A stretch of DNA of 64,000 nt from Sipunculus nudus. Its lineage: Eukaryota > Annelida > Sipuncula > Golfingiida > Sipunculidae. The notes under the pieces are model-generated. The model was given only the letters and a program-made list of their open reading frames with translations. It was not told the origin of the DNA and searched no databases. Within the stretch, counting starts at the first letter, position 1; every line of letters begins with the position of its first letter. The translations under genes and the position numbers were made by a program. Below, in pieces: positions 56,101 through 64,000 of this stretch. The stretch is from the NCBI GenBank assembly GCA_026874595.1, contig CM049309.1:27161033-27225032 (forward strand), written 5' to 3'.

Positions 56101-56518
56101 GTGCCCTGTTAACAGATGACGGCAACCTTTGAGGTCTCAAAAATAGAGAAAAAAAAATTATAAAAAATCGAAAAAATACAGATGGCACAACCAGTCTCCA
56201 GTAACTGATGAAACACTCCATGATCAATATCAATGCAAAAAATCATGGTGATCAACCCATTAGTTGTTCAGATATTTGAGCTTTTGTATCAAATTTTTCA
56301 CTATTCTGGGTGGTACTTTAAAGCCCAATAGCTTGAAGAATATGGGTAACAGAGACCTAATTCCAGGATTCCAAGAAGACTTTTCATGGACCTCTCTGGA
56401 TGTAAATGGTTCAGTGGTTACGATTTGTGCCTTGTGAATGGACAGACAGCCGGATGGCTGACGGACAAAGAGTGATCGCTATAGCTCAGATGACTAACAG
56501 TCAACTGAGCTAAAAATG
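53130..56518 (+). mobile_element. Family A element, full length with an extra array
   Basis: The 5' palindrome TGACCCATGGGTCA is exact at 53136-53149. The 3' hairpin AGCTCAGATGACT/AGTCAACTGAGCT and AAAAA are at 56484-56516. Core units of ~340 bp occupy about 53480-53830 and 55130-56450. Between them lies a seven-unit 178-bp array not present in the other A copies. Non-coding. Confidence 0.75.
53871..55080. repeat. Seven-unit ~178-bp array with AGTAGGTCAAC
   Basis: Units recur at about 53907, 54088, 54261, 54430, 54611, 54791 and 54971. All share GTCAAAAGTAGGTCAAC, then GAACTCGATCTGTAACTGG and CACACACCAAAAATCAGGCC. The core AAAGTAGGTCA fits the monomeric ROR-type nuclear-receptor element. This is a motif match only. 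Confidence 0.85.
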
Positions 56519-56520
56519 TT

Positions 56521-56690
56521 TAGAAAAATAAAAGATGCAGTCCTTTCATTTTAAAGGTATAATTATTGTGCCAAAAATCATTTTAGTAAACTTGAACAAA
56601 GGCCACCTAAGAATCATTTCTGTGCAATGTTACATAAAATGAAACAACAACAGTTTTGCAGAAGGAGACTATTGCAGCCCTCAATTTAAA
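56521..56690 (+). repeat. Dispersed repeat, second copy of 5908-6070
   Basis: Closely matches the earlier copy through GATGCAGTCCTTTC and GAAGGAGACTATTGCAGCCC. It follows an A element directly. Confidence 0.6.
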
Positions 56691-56771
56691 ATATTCTTAC
56701 GAATGACCTCAAGACCAACTTAAGCTTTCTATGACTCTACCAAAAATCAATGTACCCAACCTATTCTTATA

Positions 56772-57120
56772 CAATTAAAGAAGTGACCCATGGGTCATGA
56801 TGCTCAGCTGATTGTCCTGTTAGTATTGGCAATGGTGTGATACTATATGGTTTTTTGATGGACCTGACAGGATGTCAAGTTAGAAGCTTCTAGGTGCAAT
56901 GGTGCCCAGTTAATGGGTGACTGCTTTTTTAAGGTCTCAAAAACAAGAGGAAAATGCATAATCAAGTGACCCATGGATCATGACCCTCAGCTGACTAGGA
57001 AGAGATTTGCCAAAGGAAATTTTATCATCTGAATGGTAGTATATACCCATTCAACTGAAGCATCAAACAGATTAACCAACAGGCCAAGATTGTGACTGTA
57101 TTTATATATCTCATAAATAG
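56772..57120 (+). mobile_element. Two family A 5'-end fragments in tandem
   Basis: Exact TGACCCATGGGTCATGATGC at about 56774 and TGACCCATGGATCATGACCC at about 56966 each start a truncated A element. The second continues into sequence matching 1210-1290. Confidence 0.6.
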
Positions 57121-57144
57121 AGAAAAAATGCATAAACTTTAAAA

Positions 57145-57312
57145 AAAAGGCCTACAGGCCTAATGCGAACCTGTGCAAAGATTGGGAGTATGAATGGAGG
57201 TTTATTTTTCAAATTTAATATTGATCCTCTTAAGTCCTGCATATCTACCTTAGTCATTATGATTTCAGCATAATGGATATTTGGACCTGCAAGTTTCCGA
57301 CTAGGACATTTT
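57145..57312 (+). mobile_element. Family CD 5'-end fragment
   Basis: AAGGCCTACAGGCCTAATGC followed by the exact subterminal repeat GCGAACCTGTG. Only the first ~45 bp match; the rest is unassigned. Confidence 0.55.
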
Positions 57313-58506
57313 AAAACTAGAATATGGGTAGTCAACACGCGACTATGTGTATCCGCAGAAATCAAGAGTGGGACGGGTGAAGTGAGGCATGGATTAAGTA
57401 GCAAGGGGAAAAGAGTGAGGTGTGTTGCATATTAGCATGGATGTCTGCATTGTAAATGTGAATGTAGGTGGTGCCACCTGTCATAAAATCGAGAAAATTG
57501 TCCAGGATGTATAAACCTGCAAAGTTTCAGGTGGATAAGTCAAACCACTGCTGAGATATGAGTGATTTTATCCCAAGGCAGATAAACAGATGGATGCTGT
57601 GCATAAGTGGTTGCAGGTGGCGCCACCAGTTTTCCCTATGATGAAGAGCAATGTGAGATCTATACAGATGCAAAATTTTGGACCAATCGGTCAAACGGTT
57701 CCCAAGATATGAGCTTGGATGTCTGCAGAGTAAACCTGAATGTAGGTGGCGCCACCTGTCATAAAATCAAGAGAGCTGTCCAGGATGTATAAACCTGCAA
57801 AATTTCAGGTGGAAAAGTCAAACCAATTCTGAAATATGAGTGATTTTATCCCAAGGCAGATGGACAGATGGACACTGTGCATAAATGGTTGCAGGTGGCG
57901 CCACCAGTTTTGCCTATGATGAAGAGCTATGTGAGATCTATACAGATGCAAAATTTTGGACCAATCGGTCAAACGGTTCCCGAGATATGAGCTTGGATGT
58001 CTGCAGAGTAAACCTGAATGTAGGTGGCGCCACCTGTCATAAAATCAAGAGAGCTGTCCAGGATGTATAAACCTGCAAAATTTCAGGTGGAAAAGTCAAA
58101 CCACTGCTGAGATATGAGTGATTTTATCCAAAGGCAGGTGAACAGATGGACGCTGTGCATAAATGGTTGCAGGTGGTGCCACCAGTTTAAGTGTATGTTA
58201 TAAAGCTATCAAAGGGCTACATTTGTGCACAATTTTTAGCCTGATCGGTCAAACACTTCCCGAGATATGTGGGTTTATGTGTGGAAACAGATGCACAAAT
58301 GGACGCTGGGCAGAGAGGAAAGGTCAGAGGTCAACCAAAAATTGAGGGCGCAGCAGTTCACATGTGACCGATCATAATTCCGAATTTTGAAACATTCTGC
58401 CCAGAGGTTATGGAGGAGTTCTCTGGAAACCTATGCGGCGATGGCGGCAGCATTAGCATCCGACTGAAAACATAGTATCCACAAAACTCTGTTTTGGCGG
58501 ATACAA
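57313..58506 (+). mobile_element. Family B element, complete second copy
   Basis: The same start as at 25486 (TAGAATATGGGTAGTC, then GTGTATCCGC). A ~278-bp core repeats about three times, with palindromes at 57468, 57616, 57745, 57893, 58023 and 58172. The 3' hairpin is GTATCCACAAAAC-tct-GTTTTGGCGGATAC. Non-coding. The right end is followed by a 42-bp triplication. Confidence 0.75.
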
Positions 58507-58616
58507 TGATTGTAGCTGGCACCACCAGTCTTGTTTTGGCGGATACAATGATTGTAGCTGGCACCACCAGTCTTGTTTTGGCGGATACAATGATTGTAGC
58601 TGGCACCAACAGTCTT
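58491..58616 (+). repeat. 42-bp unit, three copies, starting at a B terminus
   Basis: GTTTTGGCGGATACAA followed by TGATTGTAGCTGGCACCACC and AGTCTT, repeated at 58491, 58533 and 58575. Each unit is the last 16 bp of the B element plus 26 bp of the adjoining CD repeat. Confidence 0.92.
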
Positions 58617-60850
58617 ATATACAAAGAAGAGATATATAAATATGTCCAATGTCAGACTGATATGTCAAACCCCTCCTGTGAAATAAGCAGGGACACACAC
58701 TGTGCAAAAATTATTGTAGGTGGCGCCACCAGTCTTGTACACTATAAAGCTTCCCGATATGTATAAACATGCCCAATTTTAGGCTGATGTATCAAATTCC
58801 TCTGTAGAAATAAGCAGGTGCATACACTGCAAAAGTCAATGTAGGTGGCACCACCTGTCTTGTAAATAAGAATACCATCAAAGACGCATAGACAGATCAA
58901 AATATCAGTCCAATACATCAAACTTCCCCAGAGTTTGATGCACTGGGCTGACAAGGCTTAGGTGAGTAAGACAAACACTCCCGAGTGACCTGTGACAAAT
59001 TGCTGCCTCAAGCTACTGCACTGAGTGAACTTTTGACCTGTACCTGGCTGCACTGAGTGAACTCTTGACCTACTGCATAATCTGACACAGTTGGCAGTCT
59101 GCCAAAGCTATAAATAGATTCAGGCTGAACTTTGGTGCCAAATATGATACAGTGAGCAGTCTTCCAAAGCTATAAATAGAATGCAGCTACTGTACTGAGT
59201 GAACTCGTGACCTCTACCTGGCTGCACTTCTTCCAATTCTGGCACTGTGCCAATAGTATTTATAGAGCTGACATCATCTTGGCTAATGGCCAACATCAAG
59301 GCACTGGCAATTTGCCAATGGTAAACCCAGTGCTGCCATCTGTACACAAAAGTGGTCCCTACTTGAAATAACTTTGAAATTTATTTTCCCAATACAAAAT
59401 GCTTTTCAGCTGACTTTTTATAAAAAAAGAAATCAGGAATATATGTAAATTTATTACGGATGCATACTAAATGCAAAATTAAAATACAGATATATCTCAT
59501 TGATGGCAAATTCTTGAATTAAGTTGAATAGGGATACCAATAATTTATAATCCACATACAGTTGTCTTTATATAGCAACAGAGAGCTGAATATCCATGAT
59601 TGTAACATTGCCTGGTATGATGAATAACTTAAATCACAAATCTAAATTTTTTAAAAGCTTTTTAAAAAAACTTTCTTGTCAATATTAACCCAAAGATAAC
59701 CTGAAATCTAAATGTCTAGTGGCATAATGTAATAGATGCTAATAAACTGGTGCCAGGCTAGATGTAACAGCATAACACAGCTAACATATATGGTAAAATG
59801 ACTCAATTCAATCTCCATAATTCAGCCAAATATCATTCATGTGGAACCAATTAATGACAATTATTATAAGAATTATTGTAGGGATTATTCTTGTAAAATA
59901 TTTAACAATCTGGCTTCAGTGGCGTCAGTCAAAAAACGTTTCGCAGGTTTATAACTCATATAGGAAGATACAGCAAACTGGCTAAGTTCAGCTTCCTGTA
60001 ACTCAGCCAAAAAGCACTGAACCAAAACCATTTGAACAAAATTTAATTATCAACATCTGAGGATAATTAATGTGTGAGATTTAAGAATTTGGCCCAATGG
60101 TTTTTGAGAAGAAGATCTTTGTAGCCACTGAGCTAAAATGGGCTGTTATGGCATATGACTAAATTCAGCTTCCCATAACTTGGCCAAAAGTCACTGAAAA
60201 GAGACCATTTGAACAAACTTCAGAAAGCACTACCCTAGGATCATTTTTGTGTGATATTAAACATTTTGGCCATATGGTTTCAGAGAAGAAGTTTTTTGTA
60301 GCCCTCAGTGTGATACAGGCACTGATGACCCCATACAAAAAAGGCCGATGCAGGTGGCTCCACCAATACCTAAATTTCAGATATGACCTATGTGACCAAC
60401 ATTGGCATAAAATTTGGTGATGATAGCTCCAGCCGTTTCTGAGATTTAAATTTTAATATGCTTTTTTGCACAATTAACAATGTTAAAGTTCAACCTCCTG
60501 TAACTCGGCCAAAAATCTCGGAACTGGAACCATTCAAACAAACTTGAGAAAGATTGTTCCAGGGATCATTTCTGTGAAATATTGGACAATTTGGTTGGAC
60601 AGTTTCGGAGAAGATTTTTAAAGCTTTTTTAGCTTTTTCCCTATAAAATCTAAGAAAATGCAGTTAGAAAAAAAACAAAACAAAATCCGATAGTTTTTCA
60701 GATGACTGATTATTTGCAAAAATTTGGTGATGCTAGCTTCTGCAGTTTTTGAGATAGCTATGGTTAACATACAGACGACGCACGGCGCAAGACACACGAC
60801 GTACGACGGACACCGCCGCACCATCGCATAAGCTCACAGGTTCGCTAAAA
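58617..60850 (+). mobile_element. Family CD element lacking its 5' end
   Basis: Runs from mid-core through the phrases shared with 17410-18466 and 39829-41160 to the exact terminus CATCGCATAAGCTCACAGGTTCGCTAAAAA. Palindromes are at 58720 (exact), 58846 and 60353. It provides uninterrupted versions of sites that are split elsewhere by the hAT-type element and the LINE. No coding capacity. Confidence 0.7.
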
Positions 60851-61010
60851 AAAGTGCTTAACTTTAACAAGTTTTGTGTTAAGTGATCAAATTTCTTTCC
60901 TTATTTTTTACCAAATGCTTTAAATTTAAAAAAAACTTTTTAAAATATATAATACAGACCTAATTTCTGGCAAGTACATAGGAACTACATAGAGGATTAT
61001 TTATGGTAAA
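60851..61010 (+). repeat. Family F-like repeat, short copy
   Basis: Resembles 7980-8130 (TTAAGTGATCAAATTTCTTTCC, ATACAGACCTAATTTC, CAAGTACATAGGAA). More diverged than the other two copies. Confidence 0.45.
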
Positions 61011-62681
61011 CAGTGTTCTCCACTAGAAATTCTGACAGGCTGGTGGGAAGCGCGGTAGAAACAGGCCTGGTGCTTCCCTGTTGCGAGTCAAAGCATGTTT
61101 TATTGTCTGATTAAAAATTTAATCTGCATGGCTTTTTTTATGCATGTAAGAACATTGAGAGCAAGAGGAAGGGCATGTGGAATTTGTTTGTATGAGCTGT
61201 CATAAGAACAACCAATAAAATGTAAATATAGAAATTTATTGTATCAACCACACTAAAAGACCAGCTGTTATGACAGCACATTGAGTGAATATACCTTTCT
61301 AGAAGCTACAGTGAGAATATGTATCAATGTTAACCAATATCCATGCACCAGGCATTGTGTAATTAAAAAGCAATTAGGGAACCAGGGAGTTGTGGCTTCT
61401 CTTACTCTACAGCAATGGGCTGTCTTATACCCATCCAGTAACCTGATGTCACTGGCTGTGATGATAAGATCTCAGCACTGACACCAGCTTAATTACTCCA
61501 GGCTAACAATCACTCAGCAAGACCCCTTGCAGGGTCAGTCTGTAAGGCCAGTCCTTGTTACCCCTGACCACTGTATGTCTGGCAGGGACAGGGAAAGGGT
61601 GGCGGGGACAGATTAAAGAGTGGCGGGTAACATTAAAGGCTGGCGGTGAGAAATGAAAGGCTCAAGGTGCGCCAGGCTATATTGGCTAGTGGAGATCCCT
61701 GGTAAATATGAAGAAAAACAGATGAGTGGTTTTGATATGAGGCAGTCCTTAAGTGTGAAAATAGGTTTTTTAATAAAAAATTTAGGTTTTTCCTTAATTC
61801 CTTAAATGATTGAAGTTGCAAAGACCTAGTTTTCGGCTTGGTAGGAGATCTTTGGGACATCTAACATCATGCCAAATTTTGGATTCCTAGGTCTTATGGT
61901 TTCAAAACATGCCACATCTACGGAAGGACAGACGGACAGACGGACAGATGACGGGCAATGGACCACGACTATAGCTCAGATGACTTATAGTCACTGTGCT
62001 CAGCTGAAGTTGACCTTGAAGGAAAAAATCTAAAATAATATTAAATGGAGATAAAGTGTGAGAGGAAGAGGTATTATATAAGCCTTGGTTGGTTCATATG
62101 ATTGGTTTGTATTGATGAGCAAGAAACTGTTGCAAATAATATTTTGTGACCTAACCATGTGTTTCCTAATGCTGAAACTGAAGCATGTGAGCAGTTTGTG
62201 AACAAATGATTTGTACTATTACCATGATCTTTAGTTGGCTTTTTGATTAACTGTTCATTAGTTTAACATTTGTTCAATTGAATCTATTTTTTTATAATAT
62301 ATATTATTAAAAATATGTATTTTTTATTTTATGAAATGTATACAGTTGAAATATAACTAATGTCCCCAGTCCACAGATGAAAGGACTTGGTGGTAGGGAA
62401 TGGGGGGAATGGGGTTTGTGGAATGGTGGGAGTTACAACATATCTGTATTATTATAGGGTATATACATAGGATTTTCACTTAATTCAACAATGCTTACAG
62501 GATAAAAAAGTTATAGTTACTTAATATTTGAAAAAGGACAGACAGACTGGTAGACAAACAAAGCTGATAATATATGAAGTTTCAATTATTTATCAATTCA
62601 TTTATTTTATCAATTTTTTTAAAAGTTTAACATCTGCTATAATACACAACTTAATATGTAATTTGCTTTCAAATTTCAGAC
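61011..62681. other. Unassigned region with an A-like 3' fragment
   Basis: No gene. At about 61915-62005 the phrase GACGGACAGACGGACAGATG, followed by ATAGCTCAGATGACTTATAGTC, resembles the family A right end. A G-rich tract lies at 62395-62430. Confidence 0.4.
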
Positions 62682-62685
62682 TTAA

Positions 62686-63637
62686 CACATTCGCTGCCAA
62701 TGAGGTGTATACTCGTCATTTATTATGATTCCCCCAGTGCCAAGCATGTGTATACACGTCATTTATTTATAAGCCATTTTCAGCAGGAATTCTCATAAAT
62801 TAATCAATAAATTCTTTGCAGATGAGTAGTAGACCATTTATAATATAGTCTCGCAGAATGAAAAAGAATTATTTGTTATTCAACAGTGCGCTGCATCTTT
62901 CTGTAGATGGTGACAAAATCCACGGCTCCGGTCAATTGCCGTGAAATAACTTTACGACATGCTTCAGTTTGAAGTTGTTTCCTTGTAAGAATACTACTTT
63001 GAATCAAACGAAAAGGAGGATCATAAAAATATGTAGCTAGTTTAATATTAGAACATGTTTTGGCCACTTATTTATGACAGACCCGGTTGGGAGGCTGAGG
63101 TTGGATAGATTGCACCTTAGGCGTGAACTCAAGATAGCGAGGCGAACATACGCGGTTGGCTATGTTTCACAAACAGACCACCTGTTCTAACCACTGCGCA
63201 ATTCCCGATCGGTTACCAAACTGTTTGTTTATAGTAAATTTACATAAATGTATATAGGCCTATATTTGTCAGTGCCCTCAGTCATTTGACTCTTCCCCAT
63301 TCAGCATTTGCGCCAACATACACATTTTCATTTAGTTCATCATTTACAATTAATATAGATCCTTATTTGAATCAGTTGTTAGCTTTATGCTGGTGTCAAT
63401 GTAGTAGCTTTGAGATCAGTCCTCCGGGGCCATCCTTTGACTTTTATCGTGGTCATTTGGCTCAGTGCCCAACTTCACACCTCCCCAGAGTTTTATTGCC
63501 CCTGTGTTATCTGAAGTCACACCTTCTTATCAGGTAATTAGCACCTAATCTTGGTACCACTGCAGCTCTCAGGGCTGCTGGGGTCCATGTGTATGGCCCT
63601 GGCACTGGGGGTGAACATGGGCTTGGCAGTGAATGTG
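62686..63637. mobile_element. piggyBac-like MITE, 952 bp
   Basis: Flanked by TTAA on both sides (62682-62685 and 63638-63641). The ends are inverted copies of CACATTCRCTGCCAA, and a second inner block CCCCCAGTGCCA is also inverted at the two ends. The left end additionally repeats GTGTATACWCGTCATTTAT twice. TTAA duplication is the piggyBac signature. No transposase frame is present. The open frames inside (62876-63067 and 63286-63537) have no recognisable domain. Confidence 0.8.
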
Positions 63638-63641
63638 TTAA

Positions 63642-64000
63642 ATAGCTTGATTCCAAACACATACAGCATATGAAAGTTATTTCAACAGTGCTTACAGGAA
63701 AAATTTCATCATTAATATATATTTAATGATGACATAGAGATGATGGACAGAGCTGATCACTTTATGTTCCATTCTCCTAAGGCAAGAATATGTTTCAATA
63801 AGATCTTAACTTTTTCTAATCCTACTATTTTTTTAATTAAATAAATTTTACACATTTGCAATAAAAACTAATGTCCCAGTGCATAGAAATCAATGGCAGT
63901 AGTGTGTGTGGGTGTGTGTGTGTGGGGGGAGATGGTTGGATTAACAACACTTCTGCATATACATACAGGGCTAACAAAGCCTGATCTCCGTTTCTGCTGA
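63642..64000. other. Unassigned AT-rich sequence with a GT-rich tract
   Basis: A (GT)n-like run lies at about 63900-63930. No gene seen. Confidence 0.4.

Overview
The window is AT-rich, intron-bearing nuclear DNA from a metazoan, most probably an invertebrate and plausibly a bivalve mollusc. This is inferred from its repeat content and from one animal gene exon; species cannot be read from it. It is almost entirely transposable elements nested in one another. The only clear host coding sequence is the last exon of an EXOSC3 (Rrp40) homologue on the minus strand at 51790-52003. A possible last exon of an unknown convergent plus-strand gene lies at 50408-50530.

Layout. 1-9.8 kb: dispersed repeats of three structurally similar non-autonomous families, called here A (ends with GCTCAGCTGAC / GTCAGCTGAGC), B (TGTATCCGC / GCGGATACA) and CD (GCGAACCTGTG / CACAGGTTCGC), plus a roughly 100-bp satellite and microsatellites. 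10.0-17.4 kb: a decayed Ty3/Gypsy element with a short LTR. It carries a partial internal duplication and a 1.56-kb non-autonomous hAT insertion (8-bp target duplication) inside its integrase. 17.4-21.7 kb: a CD element split by a decayed non-LTR (LINE) retrotransposon. 22.4-35.2 kb: a 12.8-kb hAT-like transposon in minus orientation, with a BED-type zinc-finger exon at 34.7-35.1 kb and a broken transposase exon at 23.2-25.1 kb. The roughly 9.6-kb intron between them holds a B element, a 4.2-kb higher-order tandem array and an inverted A element.

36.1-41.2 kb: CD elements, one split by a 2.04-kb hAT-type element with TATTAC-rich ends. 43.3-50.0 kb: a nearly full-length Ty3/Gypsy LTR retrotransposon of Gmr1 type, with integrase upstream of reverse transcriptase. 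It has LTRs about 98% identical, a 4-bp target duplication, a SCAN-like Gag and three frameshifts. 50.4-52.0 kb: the convergent host 3' ends. 52.2-60.9 kb: further CD, A and B elements. 62.7-63.6 kb: a TTAA-flanked piggyBac-like MITE.

The most interesting signals are four. (1) Families A, B and CD share one blueprint: a 5' palindrome or hairpin, 11-bp-class subterminal inverted repeats and a tandem core with GGTGGCGCCACC at regular spacing; A and CD also end in CTAAAAA. This resembles bivalve pearl elements / Helentron-associated elements. (2) At two separate loci, tandem arrays start exactly at the 3' terminus of a B element. (3) The larger array carries well-formed splice sites and a symmetric 81-nt exon repeated 1-3 times per unit. 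(4) The Gmr1-type element has Ty1/copia-like domain order. No complete host gene, tRNA, rRNA or CRISPR array was seen.
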